A DNA stretch of 23,645 nt from a virus, in IMG/VR virus record IMGVR_UViG_3300037485_002817, positions 1 through 23,645 of that record; one strand, given 5' to 3'. The notes beneath the pieces are model-generated. The model saw only the letters and a list, made by a program, of their open reading frames with translations, did not search any database and was not told the DNA's origin. Positions 6,971-16,288 of this stretch are shown here, one piece after another; position 1 is the first letter of the stretch; every line of letters begins with the position of its first letter. Made by a program: the position numbers and the translations under genes.

Positions 6971-9900
6971 ATGGCCAAGCGAATTTCCATCCTCGTCGCG
7001 CTCGAAGGGGCCGACGAGGGGCTCAAACGCGCCATCACGTCCGCCGAGCGCAGTCTCGGTGAGCTGTCGACCACCGCGAAGACTGCCGGGGCGAAGGCTG
7101 CCGCCGGAATGGCCGAGGTCAAGGCCGGGATGTCGGCCTTCGGTGATCAGGTGGCGACGGCCAAGACGCAGTTGCTTGCCTTCCTGTCGATCAACTGGGC
7201 TGCTGGCAAGGTACAGGAGATCGTCCAGATCGCCGATGCCTGGAACATGATGTCCGCGCGCCTGAAGTTGGCGACGGCGGGACAGCGTGAATTCACGACC
7301 GCGCAAGCGGCCCTGTTCGACATCGCCCAGCGCATCGGTGTGCCGATTCAGGAAACGGCCACGCTGTACGGCAAGCTCCAGCAGGCTGTTCGGATGCTGG
7401 GTGGCGAGCAGAAGGACGCGCTCACGATCACCGAGAGCATCTCGCAGGCACTGCGCCTGTCGGGCGCATCGGCTACCGAAGCGCAGTCCTCTCTGCTGCA
7501 ATTCGGGCAGGCGCTGGCGTCTGGTGTGCTGCGCGGCGAGGAATTCAACTCCGTCGTCGAAAACAGCCCCCGTCTGGCGCAGGCACTGGCCGATGGCCTG
7601 AATGTGCCCATCGGGCGACTGCGCAAGCTGGCCGAAGAAGGCCGCCTGACCGCTGACGTGGTGGTCAACGCGCTGATGAGCCAGAAGGACAAGCTGGCCA
7701 GCGAGTACGCCCAACTGCCGCAGACGGTGAGCCAGGCCTTAGAGCGCCTGCGCAATGCCTTCGGGCAGTGGATCAACCGGGTCGATGAATCGACGGGCCT
7801 GACCAAGAAGCTGGCCGAGGCGCTGACCTTCCTGGCCAGCAACCTCGATACGGTGATGCAATGGCTCAAGCGGATCGCCGAAGTTGGGCTCGCGGTGCTG
7901 ATCTACCGCCTGATCCCGGCGCTCATCACCGCGTGGCAGACCGCCGGTGCCGCTGCCGTCACGGCCGCCAGTGCCACTGCGGCGGCGTGGACGACGGCCA
8001 ACCTGTCGGTGTCGGCCGCCGTGGCCAGCGTCGGCTTGCTCAAGACGGCGTTCGCCGTGCTGGGGGCCTTCCTGGTCGGCTGGGAGATCGGGACTTGGCT
8101 GTCGGAGAAATTCGAGATCGTCCGCAAGGCGGGCATCTTCATGGTCGAGATGCTGGTCAAGGCGGTCGAGCAGTTGCGCTACCGCTGGGAGGCATTCGCC
8201 GCCATCTTCACCTCGGACACGATTGCCGAGGCGACCAAGCGCCACGAGGCCCGTCTCGCGGAGATGAACCAGATCTTCGCGCAGATGTACGCCGACGCGA
8301 CCAAGGGGGCGGATGCTGCCAAGGGCGCGATGAATACCGCCGCGACGGCTGCGGAGGAAATCGCCAAGCGGCTCGAAGCCGTGCGTCAGGGCACGCAGGA
8401 GGCAGTCGGGCGCGGTATCGAGGCTGTCCACAGCGCCCTGGAGAAGCTGAAATCCCGCCTCGGTGAGGTTGAGCAGGCTGTCGGCAAGGCCAATCAGACG
8501 GTCAACGACGCCACCGCCAAAATGGCCGAGGCCTACAAGGGCCTGACGTCCATCGTCGAGGCCAACCTGCTGCGCCAGATCGAAGCGGTCAAGGCGCGCT
8601 ATCAGCAGGAACAGTCGGCGCTGGAGACATCCAAGCAGTCCGAAGCTGCGCTGATCACCAAGTCGACGCAGTTGCTGACGGAAGCCCTCACGCAGCAGAC
8701 CACGTTGCGGCGGCAGTCCACGACCGACACGCTGAAGCTCATTGACGATGAGTCCAAGGCGCGGATCGAGTCGGCCCGCCGCCAGGGTCAGACGGAAGAA
8801 GAGCGCCGCGCCAACGTCCAGCGGGTCGAAAACGACATCCTGGCCACCAAGCGCCAGACGATGACGCAGGCGCTGGCCGAGTACCGGCAGCACATCGATG
8901 CGCTCAACGCTGAGGCCAACCGGCATCTGACCGAGATCAAGCGCATCGAGGAGGAGAAGCGCCAGCTTTCAATGACTACGGAGGAACGTGTCCGCGACAT
9001 CCGCCGCCAGGGCATGACCGAATTTGAGGCAACCGAAGACCGCAAGCGTCAAATCGCCGAATACCAGGGGAAGGCCCGGGAGGCGCTGGCCAATGGCGAG
9101 TTCGAGCAGGCTCGGCAACTCGCCCAGAAAGCGATGGACTTGGCCTCGCAGGTGGCCAGTTCGCAAACCAGTGAAGCCAAGCGCGGCGAAGACGCCCGCA
9201 AGCAGTCCGAGCAGGCGGTTTCGCAGGTCACCCAGCTCGAATCGCAGTCCCGCGATGCCTATCGCAAGCAGGAATACGCGCAAGCCGAAGCCCTGATGCG
9301 CCAAGCAGACGCGTTGCGCGCCGAACTGGCCCAGAAGACCAAGGATGCCGACGCACAAATCGCACAGGGCAAGGATGGCGTCAATCAAGCCATTCAGCGC
9401 ATCCGGGAATCAGAAGAGATTCTCAACAAGACCCTGGATGCCGAAGCCAAGGCGCACCAGACCGCCGCGCAGTCGGCATTGACCGCCCGCGACCAGATCC
9501 AGCAGACCCTCACCCAGACCGAAAACCAGATCGACCAGATCACGGCCAAGCTGAAAGACGGTCTGAAGGTCACGCTGGATGCTGACACGACGCGCTTCGA
9601 CAAAGCTATCGCTGACCTCGACAAGGCCATCGCCGAGAAGGAGTACCTGCTCAAGATTCAGGCCGACTTGCAGGAGGCAGAGAAGAAGCTGCAGCAGTAC
9701 GAGCAGCTGCTGAAGGAAGGCAAGACCCTGCCTGTCGATGCCGACGTGTCCAAGGCCAAGGAGGCGCTGGACAAGCTCAAGACCTACGCCGACCAGAACT
9801 CGCAGTTCGAACTGAAGGTGGCGACCGAGAAGGCGCAGGCCGCCATCACCAACGTCGAGGGGATGATCAAGGCGCTGGATCGCATCCAGACCGAGTCCCG

Positions 9901-11014
9901 GCATCAGGTCAGCACCAACGCCGACGCGGCCCGCGCCGAAATCATGAGTCTCAACGGGGCCAACACCTCGAGCACGCACACGATCTACGTGCGCAAGGTG
10001 GAGGCAAACGCGACCGGCGGTTTGGTGGGCGGTGGCGTGCGCCGCTACGCCGATGGCGGCGCTGTGGCCCCGGCCTTTCCTCGGATGAGTGGTGGCTCGG
10101 TTCCCGGCTCTGGCCACCACGACACCGTGCCACGCACCCTGGATGCCGGTGCCTTCGTGATTCGTAAGGCTGCTGTGCAGAAGTACGGCGGCGGTGCGCT
10201 CTCCCGGCTGGCCAACGGTGTGGCCCGATTCGCCGTCGGCGGCCGCGTGCAGGCCTTTGGCAACGGTCGCCCCCAAGGTACCGATCCCGATGGCAAGCCG
10301 ATAGTCCCGAAAAAGAACCGGGAGGCGGTCGAAGCTCTGAAGATGATCGACCTCGGCCTGCAAGGGATGAACGAGTACACGGGCTGGCTGCAGTGGAACT
10401 ACGGTGCCTCGGTCAGTCTGGACATGCGCAGCAAGACGATGGAGAGCTACGGCAAGCAGGCGCAGCAGGATCGGCGTGCGCTGGAGGACTTCATCAGCCG
10501 CAAGACGCTCACCGGCAACGAGCGCCAGAACCTGGAGCGCATCAAGCAGACGTGGCGGCAGGCAATGGCCCAGCCGCTGCTTTGGGGCAAAGACCTGGAG
10601 CGCGAGCTGATCGACTACATGGAGCAGAACCAGGGCGAGTTCTACCGGCGCGGCGGCATGGCCAAGTCCGACACCGTCCCGGCGATGCTCACGCCGGGCG
10701 AGTTTGTCGTGAACAAGGATGCCGTTTCCCGCTACGGCGCTGGCTTCTTCGAGGCGATCAACAACTTGTCGGCTCCGGCGCAAGCCCTGGCTGGTCGAGC
10801 GCTGGCGGGCGTTCAGGGCTTCGCCACGGGTGGGCTGGTGCAACCCAGCGGGTCGCGGCTGGCACGCCCGGTGTTGGCCAGCGATGCCGGGCCCAGCCGC
10901 ACGGTACGCGTGGAACTGTCCTCGGGACAGCAGAAGGTCAACGCCACCGTAGACGCACGAGACGAGTCTCGTCTGCTGCAACTGCTGGACGCTGCCCGCG
11001 CCCGCACTGCCTGA
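6971..11014 (+). CDS. Tail tape measure protein
   Basis: This is a 1347-residue protein that sets tail length and is expelled during DNA injection; at about 1.5 angstrom per residue it predicts a tail near 200 nm. Residues about 80-260 carry the tape-measure N-terminal domain (WNMMSARLKLATAGQ, IGVPIQETATLYGKLQ, GEEFNSVVENSPRLAQAL, GRLRKLAEEGRLTADVVV). Residues about 305-378 are hydrophobic and Ala-rich, probably membrane-active. Residues about 440-990 form long Gln/Glu/Lys/Ala-rich coiled coils. The C-terminus is Gly-rich and contains two copies of a DTVP-type module (residues 1049-1073 and 1232-1256). It lies directly downstream of the chaperones and the gpZ-like gene. No frameshift or break was seen. 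Confidence 0.96.
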   Translation: MAKRISILVALEGADEGLKRAITSAERSLGELSTTAKTAGAKAAAGMAEVKAGMSAFGDQVATAKTQLLAFLSINWAAGKVQEIVQIADAWNMMSARLKLATAGQREFTTAQAALFDIAQRIGVPIQETATLYGKLQQAVRMLGGEQKDALTITESISQALRLSGASATEAQSSLLQFGQALASGVLRGEEFNSVVENSPRLAQALADGLNVPIGRLRKLAEEGRLTADVVVNALMSQKDKLASEYAQLPQTVSQALERLRNAFGQWINRVDESTGLTKKLAEALTFLASNLDTVMQWLKRIAEVGLAVLIYRLIPALITAWQTAGAAAVTAASATAAAWTTANLSVSAAVASVGLLKTAFAVLGAFLVGWEIGTWLSEKFEIVRKAGIFMVEMLVKAVEQLRYRWEAFAAIFTSDTIAEATKRHEARLAEMNQIFAQMYADATKGADAAKGAMNTAATAAEEIAKRLEAVRQGTQEAVGRGIEAVHSALEKLKSRLGEVEQAVGKANQTVNDATAKMAEAYKGLTSIVEANLLRQIEAVKARYQQEQSALETSKQSEAALITKSTQLLTEALTQQTTLRRQSTTDTLKLIDDESKARIESARRQGQTEEERRANVQRVENDILATKRQTMTQALAEYRQHIDALNAEANRHLTEIKRIEEEKRQLSMTTEERVRDIRRQGMTEFEATEDRKRQIAEYQGKAREALANGEFEQARQLAQKAMDLASQVASSQTSEAKRGEDARKQSEQAVSQVTQLESQSRDAYRKQEYAQAEALMRQADALRAELAQKTKDADAQIAQGKDGVNQAIQRIRESEEILNKTLDAEAKAHQTAAQSALTARDQIQQTLTQTENQIDQITAKLKDGLKVTLDADTTRFDKAIADLDKAIAEKEYLLKIQADLQEAEKKLQQYEQLLKEGKTLPVDADVSKAKEALDKLKTYADQNSQFELKVATEKAQAAITNVEGMIKALDRIQTESRHQVSTNADAARAEIMSLNGANTSSTHTIYVRKVEANATGGLVGGGVRRYADGGAVAPAFPRMSGGSVPGSGHHDTVPRTLDAGAFVIRKAAVQKYGGGALSRLANGVARFAVGGRVQAFGNGRPQGTDPDGKPIVPKKNREAVEALKMIDLGLQGMNEYTGWLQWNYGASVSLDMRSKTMESYGKQAQQDRRALEDFISRKTLTGNERQNLERIKQTWRQAMAQPLLWGKDLERELIDYMEQNQGEFYRRGGMAKSDTVPAMLTPGEFVVNKDAVSRYGAGFFEAINNLSAPAQALAGRALAGVQGFATGGLVQPSGSRLARPVLASDAGPSRTVRVELSSGQQKVNATVDARDESRLLQLLDAARARTA
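10115..10189 (+). repeat. Tape-measure C-terminal DTVP module, copy A
   Basis: Encodes HHDTVPRTLDAGAFVIRK and the following seven residues ending in KYG. It matches copy B at 10664-10738 in the pattern DTVP-x-x-L-x-x-G-x-F-V-(I/V)-x-K-x-A-V-x-(K/R)-Y-G. Confidence 0.75.
10664..10738 (+). repeat. Tape-measure C-terminal DTVP module, copy B
   Basis: Encodes KSDTVPAMLTPGEFVVNK and the following seven residues ending in RYG. This is the canonical form seen near the C-terminus of many tape measure proteins. Copy A is a diverged duplicate 183 residues upstream. Confidence 0.75.
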
Positions 11015-11024
11015 AGGTTTTCCG

Positions 11025-11432
11025 ATGCAACTGACGAACCTCGAAACCGGGGTGGCTTTGCCATTGCCCGATGACTTGCTGTGGGCCGATGAGCACGCGT
11101 GGTCGCCCGCCGTGGCGACCACGTCTTACCTCATCACCGGAGCCTTGTTGATCCAGTCTGCCACCCGGCAAGCCGGTCGTCCCATCACGCTGGTGGGCGC
11201 ACCCGATATGGCCTGGGTGACGCGGGCCACGGTCGAGCAACTGCGGGCCTGGGCCGCGCTTCCGGTCGGCAGCGCCACAGGTCGCTTCGGGTTGACCTTC
11301 TCCGATGGCCGCACGTTCACCGTGGCATTCCGCCACGCGGAAACGGCCATTGATGCAGAGCCTGTGCTGGGCATCCCGGCCCGTGCCGACACCGACTTCT
11401 ATCGCCTGACCCTTCGATTCCTGGAGATCTGA
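11025..11432 (+). CDS. Small tail-tip protein of unknown function
   Basis: This is a 135-residue protein, ATG at 11025 with an AAGG ribosome site seven bases upstream that overlaps the tape-measure stop. It is beta-rich, with strands such as TSYLITGALLIQSATR and RFGLTFSDGRTFTVAFRH and a final DFYRLTLRFLEI. The place right after the tape measure is where siphophages encode the distal-tail or initial tip-complex protein (lambda gpM position). I recognise no specific family. A distal tail or tip-adaptor role is inferred from position only. Confidence 0.7.
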   Translation: MQLTNLETGVALPLPDDLLWADEHAWSPAVATTSYLITGALLIQSATRQAGRPITLVGAPDMAWVTRATVEQLRAWAALPVGSATGRFGLTFSDGRTFTVAFRHAETAIDAEPVLGIPARADTDFYRLTLRFLEI

Positions 11433-11433
11433 A

Positions 11434-14400
11434 ATGCCGATCCAATCCGGCGACGTGAAACTGCTGAAGTCCGCCGTGATGGCGGATGTGCCCGAGGGCG
11501 GTGGCGCGCCCACGGGCAACACCATTGCCGATGGTGTCTCCAACGCCATCTTCCCTGACATCTCCGAGCTGGATCGCGCCGGTGGCCGGGTCAACTTGCG
11601 CAAGTCCTTCGTCTCGGTGCAGACCGACGACACCGACACCTACTTCGGTGCCAATGTGATCGTGGCCGAGCCGCCGCAGGATGCCCGTGTCAGCGTCACC
11701 CTGTTCAGCACCGAGAAGACCTTCGACACCCGCGAGCAGGCGCAAGTCCGCATCGAGGCCTACCTCAACAAGGGCCCCGAGTGGGCGGGCTACCTGTTCG
11801 AGAACCACATCGCGGGCCAGCGCGTCATTCAGCTTTTCCAGCGCACCACCGACACCGTTCCCAATGTCGGCCAGACGCTGGTCTTGATCGAGAACGAGGG
11901 ACTGGGCACCCAGAAGGAGCAGTACATCCGGGCCACCTCGGTGTCCGTCGTCGAGCGCACCTTCACCTACGACGGCGACAAGGACTACAAGGCCAGCATC
12001 GTCACGGTCGACATCAGCGACGCCCTGCGCTACGACTTCACCGGCTCGCCCGCAAGCCGCACGTTCACTCGCGCCGCGAATAGCACCAAGACGCGCGACA
12101 CGGTCGTGGCGGACGCCGGAACCTACGTCGGGGTAGTACCGCTGACGCAGGCCGCCGCCGTCGGCGACTTCACGATCAAGGGCACCTCGATCTACACGCA
12201 GTTGGTGCCGAGCGCGCAGACCGAGACGCCTATTTCCTTCGTGCCACCGTATGCGGCAGCAGGACTGCCAGTACCAGGGGCCGTCGCGGTGAGCTACACG
12301 GCCAGCCACGCGTGGACGACCAGCATCAAATTCAATCTCCCGGGCGGTTGCTTGCCGGGGTCACTGACCATCGGCACGGACGGCATCACGATATTTGACG
12401 ACGCAGGCCTGCTCAAGACCGCCAGCGGGACGGTCGGAACCATCGACTACGCCAACGGCATCCTGACCCTGAACTCGGGGACGATGTCGAACGCGAAAGC
12501 GGTCACCTACACGCCTGCCGCGCAGATTCTGCGTGCGCCGCAAAGCTCGGAGATCCCGGTCACGCCCGAGTCGCGCAGCCAGTCCTACGTGGGCACGGTC
12601 AACCCGGTGCCGCAGCCCGGAACGCTGTCGATCAGCTACATGGCCCAAGGGCGCTGGTATGTGCTTTCCGACAGTGGCAACGGCTCGCTCAAGGGCCTGG
12701 ACGCCAGCTACGGCGCGGGCACCTTCAACAGGAATACCGGATCCTTCGTGGTCACGCTGGGTGCGTTGCCCGACGTGGGCAGTTCGCTCGTGCTGACCTG
12801 GAATGTGCCGACACAGGAGACGCAGCAGCCATCGACCACCCTCAAGGCGTCGCAGGGTCTGACCTTGAACCCGCCAGCTGGGACGGCAGTGCAACCCGGG
12901 TCGCTCACGGTGTCGTGGGAGTACGGCGGCACCAAGACGGCAACGGCGGCCACGTCGGGCGTGCTGTCGGGTGCCGCCACTGGCAGTCTGAGCGTGGCGC
13001 AGAACCGCGTGGACTTCGCGCCGAATGTGCTGCCGTCCGTGGGGACAGAGCTCACCGTGAGCTATGTCGCGGGCCCCAAGCAGGAAGATTTGTTCGCGCA
13101 TCCGTCCCGCAACGGATCGGGGCTGTTGCCGGTCACTGCAACCCTCGGGGCCATCGAGCCGGGCTCGCTCGAAGTCGAGTGGAACACTTTCACCGACGAG
13201 GCGGTTCTCGGCGCGTACACCTTCGCTCAATTGCAGGAGATGGGCATCGCCGTCTCGATCTGGCGCGACCCCACCCAGATCGCCCGAGATGACGGGAACG
13301 GCGGTGTAGTGCTGAACGGGATCTCGATTGGCACCGTCAACTACGCAACCGGTCAGGTGACCTTCAATCCGGATGTCTCGATCCGTATCCCACGCCCGGT
13401 CTACACGGCAGTCGCCATCAACGGCACCGGTCGGTGGCGATTGAACTACGGCGGCATCGCCTACGTCGATGCGCCATCGCTGTACCCCAACGACGAGTCC
13501 GGCTACGTCAAGCTGCGCTACAACAGCGCGGGCTCGACCAGCAACCAGACCGAGACGTTCCAGTTCCTCCCGGCCTTCAAGCTGGTACCGGGGGTGAATG
13601 CCCAGGTGGTGACTGGCACGGTGCTTCTCTCCATCAGTGGCGCGCAGCCTTGGGGCGACAACGGCCAGGGCACCCTGCGCGAGTTCACCACCAGTGGCTG
13701 GGTCACGCGCGGCACGATCAACTACCTGTCCGGGGACGTGGCGCTGACGTCCTGGACGGCGGGCACGAACAACGCGATCACGCGAGCCAGTTGCGTGACC
13801 ACGGTCGGCGAGAACATCTCCAGCGAGTTCGTGTTCCGAACTGGCGCGGCACCGCTTCGTCCTGGGTCGCTGTCGATCCAGTACGCCCGCGCGGTTGGCG
13901 GCACGCAAAACGTGACGGCCGGGATTGACGGCAAGATCGAGGCAACCGGCATCAGCGGCAGCGTCGACTACGAGACCGGTCTGGTGCGCGTTCGCTTCGG
14001 AACGATGGTCACGGCGGCGGGGAGCGAGAGCCAGCCTTGGTACGCCGCCGACCGGGTGGGCACGGACGGCAAGATCTTCCGACCCGAGCCAGTGGCTGCA
14101 TCCAGCGTGCGCTACAGCGCGGTGGCCTACAGCTATCTGCCGCTGGACGCTGATCTGCTTGGTATCGACCCGGTGCGTCTGCCCAGCGATGGGCGCGTGC
14201 CGATCTTTCGCCCGGGCGGCTTCGCCGTGGTGGGCCACACCGGCAAGATCACGACCTCGGTCAGCAACGGCCAGACCATCAACTGCGCTCGGGTGCGCCT
14301 GTCGCGCGTGCGCGTCGTCGGCCACGACGGAGCGGTGATCAACACCGGGTACTCCACCGATCTGGAAGCGGGCACCGTCACCTTCATCAACGTGTCGGGC

Positions 14401-14997
14401 TACAGCCAGCCCGTGACCATTGAGCACCGCATCGAGGACATGGCCGTGGTGCGGGATGTGCAGATCAGCGGTGAGATCAGCTTCACGCGCGCCCTGACGC
14501 ACGAATATCCGCTGGGGAGTCACGTCTCCAGCGCGCTGGTGGCCGGTGACCTCTTTGCCCGCGTCAATCTGGTGTTCGACCAGTCGACGTGGAACGGCGC
14601 GTGGTCGGATGCCTTGTCGGGCAGCTCGGCAACAGCGACGTTCAACAACACGCAGTACCCGATCCGTGTGACGAACCGAGGCGCATTGACCGAGCGCTGG
14701 GTCGTTCGACTGACCAACAGCACCTCGTTCGAAGTCATCGGCGAGAACGTCGGCGTGATCGCCACGGGCAACACCAGTGCGGATTGCGCACCCAACAACC
14801 CGGCGACCGGCGTGCCGTACTTCCAACTGCCTGCGCTCGGCTGGGGCAACGGCTGGGCCACTGGCAACGTGCTGCGCTTCAACACCATCGGCGCGCAGTT
14901 CCCGGTCTGGGTGGTGCGCACCGTCCAGCAGGGGCCGGAATCCGTGCCCGACGACAACTTCACGTTGCTGATTCGCGGCGACGTGGACACCCCTTGA
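11434..14997 (+). CDS. Large tail-tip/baseplate protein with tandem beta repeats
   Basis: This is a 1187-residue protein with a GGAG ribosome site seven bases before the ATG. The first 300 residues look like a distinct N-terminal domain (VKLLKSAVMADVPEGGGAP, YFGANVIVAEPPQDARVSV, EAYLNKGPEWAGYLF). From residue 308 a degenerate beta repeat recurs: a PGSL-type strand (residues 308, 395, 488, 576, 810) followed by a G-(T/S)-(I/V)-(D/N)-Y-x-(T/S/N)-G turn (near residues 338, 633, 760, 842). The C-terminal 150 residues (VIGENVGVIATGNTSADC, FQLPALGWGNGWATGNVLRF) form a further beta domain. It sits where lambda encodes its tip proteins. I infer a structural hub or tail-fibre scaffold. It has no recognised catalytic motif. 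Confidence 0.8.
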   Translation: MPIQSGDVKLLKSAVMADVPEGGGAPTGNTIADGVSNAIFPDISELDRAGGRVNLRKSFVSVQTDDTDTYFGANVIVAEPPQDARVSVTLFSTEKTFDTREQAQVRIEAYLNKGPEWAGYLFENHIAGQRVIQLFQRTTDTVPNVGQTLVLIENEGLGTQKEQYIRATSVSVVERTFTYDGDKDYKASIVTVDISDALRYDFTGSPASRTFTRAANSTKTRDTVVADAGTYVGVVPLTQAAAVGDFTIKGTSIYTQLVPSAQTETPISFVPPYAAAGLPVPGAVAVSYTASHAWTTSIKFNLPGGCLPGSLTIGTDGITIFDDAGLLKTASGTVGTIDYANGILTLNSGTMSNAKAVTYTPAAQILRAPQSSEIPVTPESRSQSYVGTVNPVPQPGTLSISYMAQGRWYVLSDSGNGSLKGLDASYGAGTFNRNTGSFVVTLGALPDVGSSLVLTWNVPTQETQQPSTTLKASQGLTLNPPAGTAVQPGSLTVSWEYGGTKTATAATSGVLSGAATGSLSVAQNRVDFAPNVLPSVGTELTVSYVAGPKQEDLFAHPSRNGSGLLPVTATLGAIEPGSLEVEWNTFTDEAVLGAYTFAQLQEMGIAVSIWRDPTQIARDDGNGGVVLNGISIGTVNYATGQVTFNPDVSIRIPRPVYTAVAINGTGRWRLNYGGIAYVDAPSLYPNDESGYVKLRYNSAGSTSNQTETFQFLPAFKLVPGVNAQVVTGTVLLSISGAQPWGDNGQGTLREFTTSGWVTRGTINYLSGDVALTSWTAGTNNAITRASCVTTVGENISSEFVFRTGAAPLRPGSLSIQYARAVGGTQNVTAGIDGKIEATGISGSVDYETGLVRVRFGTMVTAAGSESQPWYAADRVGTDGKIFRPEPVAASSVRYSAVAYSYLPLDADLLGIDPVRLPSDGRVPIFRPGGFAVVGHTGKITTSVSNGQTINCARVRLSRVRVVGHDGAVINTGYSTDLEAGTVTFINVSGYSQPVTIEHRIEDMAVVRDVQISGEISFTRALTHEYPLGSHVSSALVAGDLFARVNLVFDQSTWNGAWSDALSGSSATATFNNTQYPIRVTNRGALTERWVVRLTNSTSFEVIGENVGVIATGNTSADCAPNNPATGVPYFQLPALGWGNGWATGNVLRFNTIGAQFPVWVVRTVQQGPESVPDDNFTLLIRGDVDTP
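12355..14010 (+). repeat. Tandem degenerate PGSL / GTIDY-TG beta repeats
   Basis: Within the 1187-residue tail protein, PGSL, PGTL or PGSL-like strands begin at bases 12355, 12616, 12895, 13159 and 13861. GTVNY or GTINY or GSVDY turn motifs start at 13330, 13711 and 13957, and GTIDY lies shortly after 12430. Spacing between the first four PGSL starts is 87, 93 and 88 residues, consistent with a repeating domain of about 90 residues. Confidence 0.65.
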
Positions 14998-15019
14998 ACC
15001 GTAGACAGGAACCCTTGAG

Positions 15020-16285
15020 ATGACCGACTTGACCGTCAAATACTTCAACAGCGGCATGACCGGCGCACCGCAGATCGCCAACAACTGGGGCGATCTGGTG
15101 ACGATGCTTGATGCCTGCCTCGTCAACGGCTTCGCGTTGAAGGCCATCGACACGCTGACCTTCGCCGATGGCATCGCCACAGCCACCATTTCCACCGGCC
15201 ACGCCTATCGGCCTTTTCAGGTGGTCGAGATCGCTGGAGCCGAGCAGCCTGAGTACAACGGTTCATTCCGTGTGCTGTCGACGACCACGACCGCCTTCAC
15301 CTATGCGGTGACCGGAGCGCCGGTGTCGCCCGCGACGACGACCACTAACCTGAGCGCCAAAGTGGCTCCACTTGGGTGGGAGAAGCCGTTCGCGGGGACG
15401 AGCAAGGCCGCCTATCGCAGCAAAAACCCACAGTCGCCGCAGAACATCCTGCTGATCGACAACAGCCTCAAGACGCCCAACTACACGACGGGGTGGGCGA
15501 AGTGGGCCAACGTCGGAATCGTGGAAGACCTGTCCGACATCGACACCATCGTTGGCGCACAGGCTCCGTATGACCCGAACAACCCGACGCAGAACTGGAA
15601 ACAGGTCACCGCTAGCCAGTGGGGTTGGTACAAATGGTTCCACGCACGTGGCCCCCAGTACGAAAGCAACGGCGACAGCGGCGGCGGAGGTCGCAACTGG
15701 GTGTTGATCGGTGACGACCGTCTGTTCTTCCTGTTCTGCACCAACGCAGCGGGCTACGGCTGGTACGGCCGCAACAGCTATTGCTTCGGCGACCTCATCA
15801 GCTTCAAGCCCGGCGACAACTTCGCCACGGTGCTGGCCGCTGATGACAACTACTCGGGGATGAGCAACTACTGGAGCTATCCAGGGCAGTTCAGCGGCTA
15901 CGGGCTGGTTTCGTCCCTGGACTTCACCGGCAAGGTGCTGCTGCGCAATCACACCCAACTCGGCAATCCCGTCCGGTTCGGACTCACGTCGCTGAACACC
16001 AACAACGGCCAGCAGATCTGCGGTCGGGGCCCGATGCCGTTCCCGAATGGAGCCGACTACAGCTTGTGGCTGTTGCCCACCTACGTGCGGCAGGAGGACG
16101 GCCATATGCGCGGCATCCTGCCCGGGATGCTGTGGATGCCCCAAGACCGGCCCTATAGCGATCAGACCATCGTGGACAACGTGGTGGGTCAGGCGGGTAA
16201 GCGCTTCTTGCTGGTCAGGACGCAGTACAGCTCGGAAACCGAAGGCGCACAGATCGCGTTCGACATCACTGGCCCGTGGAGGTAA
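15020..16285 (+). CDS. Tail protein of unknown function, aromatic-rich
   Basis: This is a 421-residue protein, ATG at 15020, with AGGA nine bases upstream. The N-terminal 110 residues appear beta-rich (DTLTFADGIATATIS, FQVVEIAGAEQPEYNG, RVLSTTTTAFTYAVTG). The rest is rich in Trp, Tyr, Asn and Gly (QWGWYKWFHARGPQY, AAGYGWYGRNSYCFGD, NYSGMSNYWSYPGQFSGYG), a composition common in carbohydrate-facing phage proteins. It lies between the large beta-repeat protein and a lectin-like protein, so a tail-fibre or receptor-contact role is plausible. No motif identifies a specific family. Confidence 0.75.
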   Translation: MTDLTVKYFNSGMTGAPQIANNWGDLVTMLDACLVNGFALKAIDTLTFADGIATATISTGHAYRPFQVVEIAGAEQPEYNGSFRVLSTTTTAFTYAVTGAPVSPATTTTNLSAKVAPLGWEKPFAGTSKAAYRSKNPQSPQNILLIDNSLKTPNYTTGWAKWANVGIVEDLSDIDTIVGAQAPYDPNNPTQNWKQVTASQWGWYKWFHARGPQYESNGDSGGGGRNWVLIGDDRLFFLFCTNAAGYGWYGRNSYCFGDLISFKPGDNFATVLAADDNYSGMSNYWSYPGQFSGYGLVSSLDFTGKVLLRNHTQLGNPVRFGLTSLNTNNGQQICGRGPMPFPNGADYSLWLLPTYVRQEDGHMRGILPGMLWMPQDRPYSDQTIVDNVVGQAGKRFLLVRTQYSSETEGAQIAFDITGPWR

Positions 16286-16288
16286 GCC

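Noticed and set aside
9410-11122. 570-codon minus-strand frame under the tape measure
   Set aside because: Shadow of the tape measure gene; composition is that of an antisense translation and it lacks a ribosome site or plausible context.
12361-15195. 944-codon open frame on the minus strand
   Set aside because: It is the mirror of the 1187-residue tail protein. GC-rich third positions leave the opposite frame open; the translation is rich in Arg, His and Val with no domain pattern.
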